The translations under genes and the position numbers were made by a program. The notes beneath the pieces were generated by a model that worked only from the letters and a program-made list of their open reading frames with translations, did no database searches and was not told the origin of the DNA. This document shows positions 11,464 to 21,913 of a stretch of DNA of 64,000 bases, piece by piece. Each line of letters opens with the position of its first letter. Position 1 is the first letter of the stretch. The stretch comes from Bryobacteraceae bacterium (lineage in GTDB: Bacteria; Acidobacteriota; Terriglobia; Bryobacterales; Bryobacteraceae), in the NCBI GenBank assembly GCA_019748195.1, contig JAIEPW010000065.1, positions 30,532 to 94,531 of the forward strand, read 5' to 3'.

Positions 11464-13773
11464 ATGCTTAGCGCCATCCAGACCGCTTGCAGAACACTGG
11501 CCCGCAGTCCGGGATTCAGCCTGACCATCGTCGCCACCTTGGGACTGGGCGTGGCCGCCAACCTCATCGTGCTGGCGTTGTCGTCCGCCTATCTGTTGAA
11601 GCCGCTGCCCTATCCGGAATCGGACCGCCTGTATCAGATCCGCTACACAGCCGAAGGACAGCCCTTCCTCCGCGGCCTGGAGAAGCTCGACTGGAGCGGA
11701 ATGTCGGACCTGTACGAGCACGCCATCACCTGGGATCTGGACATGTTCTATGTCACCAGCAACGGCAGTACCGAGGGTAAGCAGGGGGCCTGGGTGACCC
11801 AGGGCTTCCTGGACGCGCTAGGCGTTTCCGTTCAGCTCGGGCGATCGCTGGGTGCGGAGGACTTCCGCAGGGGAGCGCCGCAGGCGGTGCTGATCAGCGA
11901 GACTTACTGGCGATCCCGCTTCGCGGGCGATCCCAATGTCATTGGCCGCTCCTTCGATGCTTACTCCAGCGACCGCCCCGATGAGGCGGAGAAGTACACG
12001 ATCGCGGGCGTGGTGCGGGCCGACTTCTGGCACCTGAATCCCTATACGGACGTGTTCGCGCCCTTGCGAACGCCCAACGTGCCCTATATGGCGCGGCTGC
12101 GCCCCGGCGTCTCGCCCGAAGCCGCCGCGCGGCGCATCGAGCAGATCATCGGGGTCAAGGGCGCCAGCCTGGTCCAGGTGCAGGCTGCCTACGTCGAGCA
12201 GTTGAAGCCGGTGCTGACCACGGTGGCCATCGCCACCGGGCTGCTGCTATTGATCGCCTGCGCGAATGCCTCCTTCCTGTTGCTGGTTCGCTGGCGAGGA
12301 CGGATGAAGGAAATCGCGGTGCGCGAGGCCCTGGGAGCGACCTCGGGCGCCATTCTGCGGATGCTGCTGGCGGAGGGAATCGCTCTCAGCACGGCGGCCA
12401 CGGCCTTGGGCCTTGGCCTGAGCTGGCTGTTTCTGGGCGCCATCGCCCCTTTCGCGGAGCAATACCTGGGGCGCCGCGTCCCCGGCGGCCTCGGACGCGC
12501 CCAGCTTGATCCCGGCGCGGTTGGAATCACCCTGCTGTTTGCGTTCGCCGCCGCCGTTCTCTTCGCCACCGGCCCGTACCTGGTGGCGCGCCATGCCACC
12601 TTGGCCGGCGCCATCCAGGCGGGCGGCCGGGGCGGCCGCCGCGCGATGTTCGGCTGGATCGCCATCGAAGTTGCCGCCTCCGTGGCGCTGTTGACCGCCG
12701 GAACCATGATGCTGCGCAGCGTCGCGGGCATTCTCAGCGTCCCCATGGGCTTCGAAGCCGGCCCGATCGTGACGTACCGCCTGACTCTGCGCCAGGCATC
12801 CTATCCCGATCCAGCGGCGAAAAACGCACTCTATGCGCGGGCGATGGAAAGCCTCCGGGCCAAGGGGTTGGAATCGGTGGCGATGTCCAACTTCTGGCCG
12901 CTGCAGCAGCCGCAGGAGATTCCGGTGGCGTCGGAGAACGCGGAGCAGGCCGCGGCGGCGATCGCCGTCTCGCCCGGATACTTCAACACGTTGGCGATCC
13001 CTCTACGCGAGGGGCGCGAATTCAACGCCGGCGACCGGCCCGGCACGCCGCCGGTGGTAGTCGTCTCCCAGACCCTCGCCCGCTCTCTCTGGCCGGACGG
13101 CGGCGCCGTCAGCGGACGCCGCATCCGCATCCAGGACCAGTGGTACAACGTGGCCGGGGTCGCCGGCGATGTGCGGCAAACACCTGCCGATGTGAAGCTG
13201 GCTGACGTGTATCTGTGCCTCACACAGAACCCTTCGCGATTCGCCACTTTCTTTTTCCGGATGCAGAACAGCGCCCGTATGGAGGCAATGCTGCGGGAAA
13301 CGTTCACGGCGCTCGATCCGGGCATCGCGCTCAGCGACATGCAGGCCTTGGGCGAAATGGTGGACCGGCAGACGTTGCGCCCGCGCTTCCTGGCCTCTGT
13401 GTTAAGTGGATTCGCCGGCTTCTCGGCGGTTCTGGCGATGCTCGGCCTGGCGGGCGTGATCGCTTACACCGTGCGGCAGCGGGAGCATGAAGTGGCGGTC
13501 CGGATCGCCGTGGGAGCGTCCGGGGGCGATGTCACCCGGCTGTTCTTGACGCAGGGAGCGCGCGTCCTCGCCCTGGGCGTCGCAGCCGGCGCGGCCGGCG
13601 CGCTGTTGATCGGCCGCGCCATGCAAAGCCAGCTCTTCGCCGTGCAAGCCTTCGACGCAACCTCCCTGGCCGCCGCCTGCGCCTTGTTCGCCGGGGCGGG
13701 CTTGTTCGCCATCTGGTGGCCGGCGCGCCTGGCCTCGCGCACCGATCCAATCGCGGCGTTGCGCAAGGATTAG
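11464..13773 (+). CDS. ADOP-type ABC transporter permease
   Basis: This 769-aa protein has the duplicated MacB/FtsX architecture. A first membrane segment (FSLTIVATLGLGVAANLIVLAL) is followed by a shorter first periplasmic core, since the protein is some 25-45 residues shorter than the other ADOPs here. FtsX block one is near 245-370 (ACANASFLLLVRWRGRMKEIAVREALGA). A second core follows, with FtsX block two ending in SRTDPIAALRKD. No ATPase gene is adjacent. It is transcribed against the translation cluster in which it lies; it ends 4 bp inside the track ylxP ORF limit, tail to tail with ylxP, and faces rbfA head to head. Confidence 0.9.
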   Translation: MLSAIQTACRTLARSPGFSLTIVATLGLGVAANLIVLALSSAYLLKPLPYPESDRLYQIRYTAEGQPFLRGLEKLDWSGMSDLYEHAITWDLDMFYVTSNGSTEGKQGAWVTQGFLDALGVSVQLGRSLGAEDFRRGAPQAVLISETYWRSRFAGDPNVIGRSFDAYSSDRPDEAEKYTIAGVVRADFWHLNPYTDVFAPLRTPNVPYMARLRPGVSPEAAARRIEQIIGVKGASLVQVQAAYVEQLKPVLTTVAIATGLLLLIACANASFLLLVRWRGRMKEIAVREALGATSGAILRMLLAEGIALSTAATALGLGLSWLFLGAIAPFAEQYLGRRVPGGLGRAQLDPGAVGITLLFAFAAAVLFATGPYLVARHATLAGAIQAGGRGGRRAMFGWIAIEVAASVALLTAGTMMLRSVAGILSVPMGFEAGPIVTYRLTLRQASYPDPAAKNALYARAMESLRAKGLESVAMSNFWPLQQPQEIPVASENAEQAAAAIAVSPGYFNTLAIPLREGREFNAGDRPGTPPVVVVSQTLARSLWPDGGAVSGRRIRIQDQWYNVAGVAGDVRQTPADVKLADVYLCLTQNPSRFATFFFRMQNSARMEAMLRETFTALDPGIALSDMQALGEMVDRQTLRPRFLASVLSGFAGFSAVLAMLGLAGVIAYTVRQREHEVAVRIAVGASGGDVTRLFLTQGARVLALGVAAGAAGALLIGRAMQSQLFAVQAFDATSLAAACALFAGAGLFAIWWPARLASRTDPIAALRKD

Positions 13774-14057
13774 CTCAGCCACTCCACCGACGTCCCGGAC
13801 AACATGCCGCCCAGAAAATGGGCGGCTTCGCGTTCCGCGCTTTGCAACAACTGCTCAGCGAAGGCTTTGTCCTTGGACACCGCTGCCACAGCGATCACGC
13901 TGCGCTGCCACGTGTCGTGGCCGTCAATCTCCGCCACGCTGACGTTGAACCGGACCCGAAGGCGGTCCTTCAACCCCTTGACCACGCTACGTTTATCCTT
14001 CAGCGAGTGGGCGTCTTCCACGTGTATCTCCAAAATGAGAACGCCGACGGCTGGCAT
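13770..14057 (-). CDS. ylxP: DUF503/YlxP family protein
   Basis: The ATG at 14057 gives the usual N-terminus MPAVGVLILEIHVEDAHSLKDKRSV (95 aa); the longer track ORF from 14090 adds residues that do not fit the family. DUF503 proteins are small, RNA-binding-like and commonly encoded between infB and rbfA, and this one fits that order. KDKRSVVKGLKDRLRVRFNVSVAEID is the family core. The precise role is unsettled; members have been linked to ribosome assembly. Its 3' end overlaps the convergent ADOP permease gene by 4 bp. Confidence 0.85.
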   Translation of the reverse strand: MPAVGVLILEIHVEDAHSLKDKRSVVKGLKDRLRVRFNVSVAEIDGHDTWQRSVIAVAAVSKDKAFAEQLLQSAEREAAHFLGGMLSGTSVEWLS

Positions 14058-14160
14058 GTACGGTCTGATTCTAGCGTGGCCGCGGGCCAATGTGCGTCAA
14101 CGCACCCGTGCGCCGAAAGCGGGGCTTGTATCGACCTCGCACTCGGGTTAGGGTTGGTCT

Positions 14161-14179
14161 AGCCCGCTCCAAACGGGCT
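14161..14179 (+). promoter_or_regulatory. Hairpin in the leader of the CHRD/PEP-CTERM gene
   Basis: AGCCCG and CGGGCT form a perfect 6-bp stem around a 7-nt loop, 22 bp before the TTG start and just upstream of the GGAGG ribosome site at about 14190. It could be a terminator-like or translation-modulating structure, or chance in GC-rich DNA. Confidence 0.25.
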
Positions 14180-14201
14180 CCACGATATCGGAGGAACGAC
14201 C

Positions 14202-14783
14202 TTGAAACGCACTCTGGGAATCGCGCTCTTGCTCTGCTCAAGCGTGGTTGCGGGAAACGCCGCCACCATTCTTTGGGCTGGTACCTTGACCGGAAGCCAG
14301 GAGATCCCACCCGCGAACACGCCGGCGACCGGGTTCGGCGAAGTCCGCTACGACACGGACACCAACATTCTTTCGGTGATCATGAACTGGACCGGGCTGA
14401 CGTCGACGGCCACGATGTCGCATATTCATTGCTGCGTGGCCACCCCGCCGGGCAACACCGGCATCGCCATCGATCTGTGGCTGGCCGACAGCCCGCGTCC
14501 GGCCGCCGGAACCTATACGAACTCCTGGGATCTGGATCTGGTGAACCCGTTCCGCGCCTCCTTCGTCGCCGCGAACGGCGGAACCGTAGCCAGCGCGTTC
14601 CAGGCGCTGCGCGCGGCGATGGACGCAAATCAGGGAAGGTCTTACTTCAACATCCACACCACCAATTTCCCCGGCGGAGAGATACGGGGTGACATCGCAC
14701 CGGTGCCCGAGCCCTCCACCATCGCGCTGGCCGCGGCCGGACTCGCCGCGCTGGTCGCGCGGCGCCGCCTGGCTTCCCGGTAG
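14202..14783 (+). CDS. CHRD-domain protein with PEP-CTERM sorting signal
   Basis: This 193-aa exported protein starts at TTG 14202, supported by GGAGG about 8 nt upstream and a clean signal peptide (MKRTLGIALLLCSSVVAGNAA). The CHRD fold covers about residues 25-165 with GTLTGSQEIPP at the start and SYFNIHTTNFPGGEIRGDI at the end. The C-terminus is a full PEP-CTERM tail: VPEPST, a hydrophobic helix and RRRLASR, the signal cut by exosortase in EPS-producing bacteria. It is probably displayed on or released from the cell surface. The exosortase gene is not in this window. Function of CHRD domains is not well defined. Confidence 0.88.
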   Translation: MKRTLGIALLLCSSVVAGNAATILWAGTLTGSQEIPPANTPATGFGEVRYDTDTNILSVIMNWTGLTSTATMSHIHCCVATPPGNTGIAIDLWLADSPRPAAGTYTNSWDLDLVNPFRASFVAANGGTVASAFQALRAAMDANQGRSYFNIHTTNFPGGEIRGDIAPVPEPSTIALAAAGLAALVARRRLASR

Positions 14784-14846
14784 AATTTCCACCCCGGCTC
14801 GGAACCATCGCCGGTTTCTCTCGTATCAGCATCAGGGAAATCGGCG

Positions 14847-17279
14847 ATGAACATCTTACGGGACCTGCGATACGCGGCGCGGCTGCTCTGGAATTCGAAG
14901 GGATACGCCTTCTTCGCGATCGCCATTCTGGGGCTTTGCCTCGGCGCCAACACGGCGATCCTATCGATCGGCAGCGCCATGTTTCTCCGTCCGCTCCCCT
15001 ACCCGGAGCCGGAACGCCTGCTGCAGGTGGTCACCAATTTCCGCGCCGGCGGCGCCGCCGGGCAGCGGGAGTCGCAGGACGGCAGCGCTTGGGAAGCGAT
15101 CCGCGACAGCGCCACCGCCCTGGACGCCGCCGTGTTCTCCGATTGGACCACCGGCGTAAATTTCAGCGCCGGTAAGACGCCGGGATACGTGCAACAGCAG
15201 CGGGTGTCGGCGGGATTCTTTCGCGTGCTGGGAGTGGCCCCCGCGCTCGGCCGCGAGTTCGACCCCACCGAAGATCGGGAGGGCGGCCCGCGCGCGGTGA
15301 TTCTCAGCCATGGCCTGTGGAAGTCCACGCTGGGCGGCGATTCCGGCGTGGTCGGCCGTGCCGTACTGCTGCGCGGCGAGCCATACACCGTGGTCGGCGT
15401 GATGCCCGCGGGGTTCCGCTCCAGCGCGCCCGCCGACCTCTGGACTCCCCTAAAACCCAACACAAAAGGCGAAGGCAGCGGCTCCAACTACGCCATCGTG
15501 AGCCGGTTAAAACCGGGCGCGACGCTCGCGCAAGCCGAAGGGCAGTTGGCCGGCATCACCGCGGATCTGGTGCGCGCCCGTGCCCTGTCCTCAAACTCAG
15601 AAGCCCGCCTGGGGCTGATCCCGCTACGCCAGGGCATGACTTCGGAAATGCGCAAGCCGGTGACACTGCTGTGGGCCGCGGTGGGCGTCCTGCTTCTGTT
15701 GGGATGCGTGAACGTCAGCGGCATGGTGCTGGAGCGGACCTCGCGCCGCACCGGTGAGATCGCCACGCGGCTGGCCCTGGGCGCCAGCCCGGCGGCGATT
15801 GTCCGGCAGTTGCTGGCGGAAAGCATACTGCTCGCCCTATTGGGCTGCGTGGCGGCTATCGCGATCGGCGCCGCGGCCTTGCGTGGCTTGAAAGCCCTGG
15901 CAGGCGACCTATTCCCGTTTGTGGAAACCGCCACCCTGGATGTAACGACGCTGGCGGGTGCGGCCTTGCTGGCGACGCTTGCCGCCGCGGCGTTCGGAAC
16001 CTTCCCGGCGCTGCAGGCGCGCCGCTCCGAACTGCGTCCGGCTCATGGCGGACGTAGCATCGCCGGACCGCGGCGCTTCGTCTCAATGGGTGCGATGCTG
16101 GGCGTCCAGGCGGCGCTCACCGTCACCCTCCTGGCCGGCGCGGGTCTCCTCATCCGTTCCTTCCATCACCTGTGGACGCTGGACCCCGGCTTCGACCCGC
16201 GCAACGTGCTCACCGCGCGGTTCTCATTGCAGGATGCCCGGTACGCCGACGCCGGGGACGTGCGCAAGCTGGTGGACCGCACTCTCGCCAACCTGTCCAA
16301 TTCCCCCGGCGTCGAAGCCGCCGCCGTCACCCTGAGCCTCCCCTTCGAACGCGGCCTGAACATGCCGCTGCGGCAGTTGAAGGACACCGAAACCGGGCGG
16401 CCGGGACTCACCAACCTCACCTACGCCTCACCCGGCCTGCTCGATGCGCTGCGCATCCCGCTGCGCGCCGGCCGCTGGATCTCCGATGCCGATCGTCCGG
16501 ACACCGCGCCCGTGGCCGTGATCAACGAAGCCTTCCGCAAGGCGTATTTGAGGGACACAGAGCCCGTTGGACAAATGGTTCATCTGGGCCGCGACCTCCG
16601 TGCGCAGGTGATCGGCGTCATCGGCGATGTCCAGCAGCGGCCCGGCTGGGGGAACGTAGGCCCGCTCGCGCCCGTCCCGTCGCTGTACATCCCGGTTACC
16701 CAGGCGCCGGCCGACTTTCTGAATCTGGTGCACACCTGGTTTTCGCCCAACTGGGTGATTCGCGGATCCATGCCGCAAGCGATGATGGCGCAGACGATTC
16801 GCGCCGCCATGGAACAGGTGGATCCACTGCTGCCGGTGGCGAAGTTCCGCCGGTTGGACGAGATCAAGGCGGGGACGCTGCAACTCGAACAACTGCTCAG
16901 CGTTCTGCTGGGCGCGCTGGCAACGCTCGCGGCGTTGCTGACGGCTCTCGGCATCTACGGCATGACTTCCAACCTGGTCACCTCCCGCAAGCGCGAGCTT
17001 GGGGTCCGTCTGGCGCTGGGCGCGAGCACCGGAGAAGCCGTGGGCGCGGCGGTCCGCCCGGCGATCGCATGGGTGGCGGCCGGCGCGGCCATCGGCATCC
17101 TCGCGGCAGTGGCGATGAGCCAACTGATTGAGTCTTTCCTGTGGGGTGTCCGTCCCGCCGATCCGCTGACATTGGGCGCGGTTTCGCTGGGAGTGGCGCT
17201 GCTGACCGTGCTCGGAACCACGGCCCCGGCATTGCGCGTGGCCCGGCTGAATCCGGCGGACACGATCCGGGCGGAGTAA
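14847..17279 (+). CDS. ADOP-type ABC transporter permease
   Basis: This 810-aa protein has a canonical ADOP start (NILRDLRYAARLLWNSKGYAFFAIAILGL), two MacB core/FtsX units and the closing RLNPADTIRAE. The first FtsX block contains LLGCVNVSGMVLERTSRRTGEIATRLALGA; the second has GIYGMTSNLVTSRKRELGVRLALGA. The start is ATG 14847, 63 bp after the CHRD gene on the same strand, so the two could form an operon. No ATPase partner is visible. It is followed by a hairpin shared with the convergent infB. Confidence 0.9.
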   Translation: MNILRDLRYAARLLWNSKGYAFFAIAILGLCLGANTAILSIGSAMFLRPLPYPEPERLLQVVTNFRAGGAAGQRESQDGSAWEAIRDSATALDAAVFSDWTTGVNFSAGKTPGYVQQQRVSAGFFRVLGVAPALGREFDPTEDREGGPRAVILSHGLWKSTLGGDSGVVGRAVLLRGEPYTVVGVMPAGFRSSAPADLWTPLKPNTKGEGSGSNYAIVSRLKPGATLAQAEGQLAGITADLVRARALSSNSEARLGLIPLRQGMTSEMRKPVTLLWAAVGVLLLLGCVNVSGMVLERTSRRTGEIATRLALGASPAAIVRQLLAESILLALLGCVAAIAIGAAALRGLKALAGDLFPFVETATLDVTTLAGAALLATLAAAAFGTFPALQARRSELRPAHGGRSIAGPRRFVSMGAMLGVQAALTVTLLAGAGLLIRSFHHLWTLDPGFDPRNVLTARFSLQDARYADAGDVRKLVDRTLANLSNSPGVEAAAVTLSLPFERGLNMPLRQLKDTETGRPGLTNLTYASPGLLDALRIPLRAGRWISDADRPDTAPVAVINEAFRKAYLRDTEPVGQMVHLGRDLRAQVIGVIGDVQQRPGWGNVGPLAPVPSLYIPVTQAPADFLNLVHTWFSPNWVIRGSMPQAMMAQTIRAAMEQVDPLLPVAKFRRLDEIKAGTLQLEQLLSVLLGALATLAALLTALGIYGMTSNLVTSRKRELGVRLALGASTGEAVGAAVRPAIAWVAAGAAIGILAAVAMSQLIESFLWGVRPADPLTLGAVSLGVALLTVLGTTAPALRVARLNPADTIRAE

Positions 17280-17298
17280 TCGCGGACTGTCGGAATAA

Positions 17299-17320
17299 GG
17301 AGCGGCCCTCCGGCCGCTCC
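17299..17320. terminator. Bidirectional hairpin between ADOP gene and infB
   Basis: GGAGCGGCC and GGCCGCTCC form a perfect 9-bp stem with a CTCC loop, flanked by AA and TTT that extend the pairing. It lies in the 51-bp gap between two convergent stop codons. Short U runs follow on both strands, so it can serve either gene. Confidence 0.7.
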
Positions 17321-17330
17321 TTTGCGGAGT

Positions 17331-20315
17331 TTAGACGAATGCTTCCTGCGCCACCTTCTCGGTGACGAAGCATTCGAAGATATCGCCCGGCTTCACGTCG
17401 CTGTAGTTGGCGATGGTGATGCCGCACTCGAAGCCGGATTTCACTTCGCTGGCGTCGTTCTTAAACCGCTTCAGCGACTCGACGCGGCCGGTATGCACCA
17501 CCACGTTGTCGCGCAGCACGCGGACTTCACTGTCGCGGGTGATCACGCCATCCAGCACCATGCAGCCGGCCACGTTACCCACCTTGGTGATGCGGAACGT
17601 CTCCCGCACTTCCGCGCGGCCCTTGTAGGTTTCCTTGAAGACGGGCTCCAGCAGGCCGGTCATGGCCTTCTTGATCTCGTCGGTCAGGTTGTAAATGATG
17701 GTGTGCAGGCGGACATCCACCTTCTCCTGCTCCGCCAGCGCCGCCGCGTTCCGTTCCGGACGCACGTTGAAGCCGATGATGATCGCCTCCGACGCCGAAG
17801 CCAGCAGGATGTCCGTTTCCGTGATCGCGCCCACGCCGGAGTGGATCACGCGGATCTTCACCTTTTCGTTCGACAGCTTCTGCAGCGTGTCGGACAGCAC
17901 TTCCGCGGTGCCGCCCACATCGGTCTTGACGATGATGTTCAGCTCCTTTTGCTCGCCCTCCCGCAGTTGCGAATGGAGCTGATCGAGCGTGATGCGCGTC
18001 TTGGCCATCGCCACTTCACGCGCCTTGGTCTCGCGGTACATCACGATCTGCTTGGCCTTGGCGGTATCCGTCACCACCTGGAACGTGTCGCCGACTTCGG
18101 GCAGAGCTTCGAGTCCGAGCACTTCGACAGGCGTGGACGGCTCGGCTTCCTTCACCGGCTCGCCCCAGTCGTTGAACATCGCGCGGACCTTGCCGAATAC
18201 GGTTCCGCAGATGAAGTAATCCCCCACCCGCATGGTTCCGTTCTGAACCAGCACGGTCGCCACCGGTCCGCGGCCCTTGTCTAGCTTGGCTTCAAGCACG
18301 TTGCCCATGCCGGGACGCGCGGGATTGGCCTTCAGATCCTGGATGTCCGCCACCAGCAGAATCATTTCCAGCAGCAGGTCCAGGTTGGTTCGGGCCTTGG
18401 CTGACACGGGAACCATCACCGTTTCGCCGCCCCAATCCTCGGACAACAATCCGCGATCGGCGAGCTGCTGCTTGATGCGCTCCGGCATGGCGTCCGGCTT
18501 GTCGATCTTGTTGATGGCGACGATGATCGGCACCTTCGCCGCCCGGGCATGGTCGATCGCTTCCAGCGTTTGCGGCATCACGCCGTCGTCCGCCGCTACC
18601 ACCAGGATGACGATGTCGGTGACCTTCGCGCCGCGGGCGCGCATCCGGGTGAACGCTTCGTGGCCGGGGGTGTCGATAAAGACGATCTTGCGGTCGTTCT
18701 TCACCACGTGGTACGCGCCGATGTGCTGGGTAATGCCGCCGGCTTCCTTGGCCGCGACATTCGCCGAGCGGATGGCGTCCAGCAGCGAGGTTTTTCCGTG
18801 GTCGACGTGGCCCATGATGGTGACCACCGGCGCGCGCCGCACCCGGTCCACTTCCACTTCCGTCTGCTGAATCTCGTGCGTGGATTCTTCCTCGTAGCTG
18901 ATCTTGTTGGTGGATGCGCCGAACGCGCGCGACATCTCCTCGGCCAGCTTTACGTCCAGGCTCTGGTTGATGGTGGCGAAAATCTTCTTCTCCACCAGTT
19001 TCTTGATCACCAGGTTGGCCTTCACGCCCAGTTTATCGGCCAGTTCCTTGACGGTGATGCCTTCGGAAATCGTGATTTCGCGGTCAATGGGCGGCGGCGC
19101 CGCCGGCTCATTGCGGCGGCGCTCCGGCCGCAGCATCCGCTCTTCTTCTTCACGCCGGCGTCCCGCATCCCGCGCCCCCGGCTTGGTCTGCAGCCGGCGC
19201 TGCTGTTCGGTCGGCATCGGCGCGGGCATTTCCGGCCGCAGTCCGCCGCCCGAGGTGGGATGCATGGTGCGCGGCCGCTGTGGGCGGCCGCCCGGACCAG
19301 GCGCGCCGGGAGTCCCGGGACGCAATGGCTGGCCGGGACGCACCGGACCCGTGTAAATCGGCTGACCCGGCCGCGGAGTACTGGTGGGCCGGCCCGGCAT
19401 CGGCGGCCGTAAAGCCTGCGGCGCGCCCGGTCCGGTCTTGTTCAATCTCGCCACCATGTCGGGACGCGGCGGCACTACCGGACGAGCCGCTGGTTGTCCC
19501 GCCAAGCCAGGCGGCCGCTGCTGCGGCGGCGGTTGCGGAGCGCCGGGCTGCGCGGCGGGCGCGGCCTGCGGGGCGGAAGGAGCCGGCCTGGCCGGAGCTT
19601 GCCGGGGAGGAGTCGGGATGCTGGGCACTTGCCTCGGCATCGCCGGACCGGGCGCCGCCGGACGGGGCATTTCCCCGGCGTCCGCCGGCAGAGGTTGCCG
19701 CGGTCCCGATAAGATCTGGCCCGGACGGGTTGCCGGAGCCGAAGGCACCGGCCGCGCCGGAATTCCCTGAGGCCGGGGCGCGACCGGCGGACGCAGGCCC
19801 GCTGCTTCGGGCCTTGGCTGCGGCTCCCGCGGGGCGACCGGCATGGATGGAAGCTCCCGTGGCGGAGCGTGCTCGCGAACCGGCGGCGCGGCATGCGTTC
19901 CAGAGGCCAGCGGAGGACGAAGCGGCGCGGCCGGGCGGACCGGCGGAGTATCCACGGATGCCTCCGGCGCAGCCTGCCGGGCAGCCGGCGCGGGCTCGGG
20001 CGTTTCCGCCGCAGCCGTCTCCACCGCGCGCGGCGCTTCCGCAACCGCGAGCGTCTGCTCCACTTCCGGTTCCGCTACCGCTGTGTGCGTGTCCGGACCG
20101 CTTCCGTTGGAGGCGCTGTCGTGATCGTAGCCGTGCTGTTCCCGCTCATGAGGCGCACCACTCACGTGACGCCGGATCATGTCGGCGACATCGTCGTCTA
20201 GTGAACTCGAATGCGTTTTCTTGTCGCTGATGCCGAGCTCTGGCAGAAGCTCGAGAATGCGGTTCGGCTTGACTTCCAGCTCCCGCGCCAGCTCGTTGAT
20301 CCGGATTTTACTCAT
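17331..20315 (-). CDS. infB: Translation initiation factor IF-2
   Basis: This 994-aa GTPase brings initiator tRNA to the 30S subunit. An N-terminal IF2_N module ([27 protein letters not shown]) is followed by a long Pro/Ala/Arg-rich disordered linker from about residue 70 to 400. A second IF2_N module ([21 protein letters not shown]) precedes the G domain near 495: G1 [15 protein letters not shown]3 DTPGHEAF, G4 NKID. Domains II-IV follow ([49 protein letters not shown]). It is third in the rimP-nusA-infB order, 121 bp after nusA. Confidence 0.97.
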   Translation of the reverse strand: MSKIRINELARELEVKPNRILELLPELGISDKKTHSSSLDDDVADMIRRHVSGAPHEREQHGYDHDSASNGSGPDTHTAVAEPEVEQTLAVAEAPRAVETAAAETPEPAPAARQAAPEASVDTPPVRPAAPLRPPLASGTHAAPPVREHAPPRELPSMPVAPREPQPRPEAAGLRPPVAPRPQGIPARPVPSAPATRPGQILSGPRQPLPADAGEMPRPAAPGPAMPRQVPSIPTPPRQAPARPAPSAPQAAPAAQPGAPQPPPQQRPPGLAGQPAARPVVPPRPDMVARLNKTGPGAPQALRPPMPGRPTSTPRPGQPIYTGPVRPGQPLRPGTPGAPGPGGRPQRPRTMHPTSGGGLRPEMPAPMPTEQQRRLQTKPGARDAGRRREEEERMLRPERRRNEPAAPPPIDREITISEGITVKELADKLGVKANLVIKKLVEKKIFATINQSLDVKLAEEMSRAFGASTNKISYEEESTHEIQQTEVEVDRVRRAPVVTIMGHVDHGKTSLLDAIRSANVAAKEAGGITQHIGAYHVVKNDRKIVFIDTPGHEAFTRMRARGAKVTDIVILVVAADDGVMPQTLEAIDHARAAKVPIIVAINKIDKPDAMPERIKQQLADRGLLSEDWGGETVMVPVSAKARTNLDLLLEMILLVADIQDLKANPARPGMGNVLEAKLDKGRGPVATVLVQNGTMRVGDYFICGTVFGKVRAMFNDWGEPVKEAEPSTPVEVLGLEALPEVGDTFQVVTDTAKAKQIVMYRETKAREVAMAKTRITLDQLHSQLREGEQKELNIIVKTDVGGTAEVLSDTLQKLSNEKVKIRVIHSGVGAITETDILLASASEAIIIGFNVRPERNAAALAEQEKVDVRLHTIIYNLTDEIKKAMTGLLEPVFKETYKGRAEVRETFRITKVGNVAGCMVLDGVITRDSEVRVLRDNVVVHTGRVESLKRFKNDASEVKSGFECGITIANYSDVKPGDIFECFVTEKVAQEAFV

Positions 20316-20436
20316 ACTAAACGACTACTTCTCGAAAGCGCTCCCTCCTTTGGTTCGCCTCGATTGCTGCTCCCAACTACGCGTAACTCAATGGCGATGC
20401 GAGCCCCAAGCCCCACACTCCGCGCTCCCTATCCTA

Positions 20437-21879
20437 TCAAATCCCGGTTGGGGACTCTCTTGGTTGCTCCAGATCCGCTTCCGGCGGCGCCGCATCGCTG
20501 GCCGGCTCATCCGCTCCGGCGATCTCGGGATCGGCAGGAGGTTCCGATGCTTCGAGTTCCGGTTCGGCAGGCGCTTCCACCGCCGCGGCCACCGGCGGCG
20601 AATCCACTGATCCCTCAAACTGTCCGTAATAGCCGACTACCGCCGACTGAATCCGCTCCACCATCTTGGGGCCGATGCCCGGAATCGCTTCCAGGTCTTC
20701 CGGCGTCATGTAGCCCAGCTTTTCCACGGTCGCGATTCCCGCTTCCGACAACTTCTCCAGAATTTCCTCGGTCAGGCCGTATTCGAGCAAAGCCGACACC
20801 GGAGCGCCCGGCACCACCAGCGCCGCCATCTGCGACTCCACTTCCTGGCGCTTCTCTTCCTCGCTCTTGATGTCGATCTTCCAACCCAACAGCTTGGCCG
20901 CGAGCCTCACGTTTTGGCCCTTTTTCCCGATCGCCAGCGAAAGCTGGCTGTCGTCCACGATCACTTCCATGTGGCGTTCGAGCGGATCGAGAACGGTTAC
21001 GCGCGAGATCTTCGCCGGACTCAGCGCGTGCGTGGCGAAAGACACCGGGTCGTCGGAAAACTCGATGATGTCGATCTTTTCGCCCCGCAACTCGCGGATG
21101 ATCGACTGCACGCGCATGCCCTTCATGCCCACGCAGGCGCCGACGCTGTCCACATCACGGTCACGGCTCCACACCGCGATCTTCGTCCGCTCCCCTGCCT
21201 CGCGCGCGCAGGCCTTGATCACCACCGTGTTGTCGTATATCTCCGGCACTTCCTGCTCGAACAGGCGCATCACCAGCTCCGGCGCCGCCCGCGAGACGAT
21301 GACGCCCGCGTTCTTGCCGGTCTTCTCCACGCTGCGGATCACGCAGCGCACGCGGTCGCCGACGGAAAAATTCTCGGTGCGCGACTGCTCCTTCTTGGGC
21401 AGCCTCGCTTCCGTCTTGCCCAGATCCATCACCAGGTCCGGACCCTCGATGCGCTTCACCACGCAGTTCACCAGCTCGCCCACGCGGCCCGAGTACTCCG
21501 AATGCACGTTCTCGCGCTCCGCCTCGCGCACTTTCTGCAGAATCACCTGCTTGGCCGTCTGCGCGGAAATGCGGCCCAGGCCCTCGGTGGGCTTCGGGAA
21601 GCGGATTTCGGTATCCAACTGCGCGTCCGGAACCACGGCGCGCGCTTCCTCGAGCGACATCTCCTTGAGCGGATCCGTTACCTGCTCCACTACCCGCCGC
21701 ACTCCGAAAATCTGAATCGCGCCGGTCTTAGGGTCCAACTCCGCGATCAGATCCTCGGCGGTGCGGAAGTGCTTGCGCGCAGCCACCAGCATCGCGTCCT
21801 TCACCGCGTCCAGGACGACCTGCGAATCGATTCCCTTCTCCTTGCTGAGAATCTCGATGGATTGAATCAGCGTTCCCAA
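20437..21879 (-). CDS. nusA: Transcription termination/antitermination factor NusA
   Basis: This 480-aa protein binds RNA polymerase and nascent RNA. The N-terminal RNAP-binding domain is followed by an S1 domain (SGRVGELVNCVVKRIEGPDLVMDLG, about 130-200). KH1/KH2 come next, with GACVGMKGMRVQSIIRELRGEKIDII near 235 and LSLAIGKKGQNVRLAAKLLGWKIDI near 305. A helix-hairpin-helix unit (YMTPEDLEAIPGIGPKMVERI) lies at about 395, then an acidic disordered tail. It lies 34 bp downstream of rimP. Confidence 0.97.
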   Translation of the reverse strand: MGTLIQSIEILSKEKGIDSQVVLDAVKDAMLVAARKHFRTAEDLIAELDPKTGAIQIFGVRRVVEQVTDPLKEMSLEEARAVVPDAQLDTEIRFPKPTEGLGRISAQTAKQVILQKVREAERENVHSEYSGRVGELVNCVVKRIEGPDLVMDLGKTEARLPKKEQSRTENFSVGDRVRCVIRSVEKTGKNAGVIVSRAAPELVMRLFEQEVPEIYDNTVVIKACAREAGERTKIAVWSRDRDVDSVGACVGMKGMRVQSIIRELRGEKIDIIEFSDDPVSFATHALSPAKISRVTVLDPLERHMEVIVDDSQLSLAIGKKGQNVRLAAKLLGWKIDIKSEEEKRQEVESQMAALVVPGAPVSALLEYGLTEEILEKLSEAGIATVEKLGYMTPEDLEAIPGIGPKMVERIQSAVVGYYGQFEGSVDSPPVAAAVEAPAEPELEASEPPADPEIAGADEPASDAAPPEADLEQPRESPTGI

Positions 21880-21913
21880 AGTCTGTACCTCTTCGTCGGA
21901 TGAATTCCGGAAC

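Noticed and set aside
14161-14179. Riboswitch in the leader of the CHRD gene
   Set aside because: Only one short hairpin is visible; no known aptamer pattern was recognised.
17331-20315. The Pro-rich linker of IF-2 as an unusual insertion
   Set aside because: Long disordered linkers between the IF2_N modules are common in GC-rich bacteria; length alone is not remarkable.
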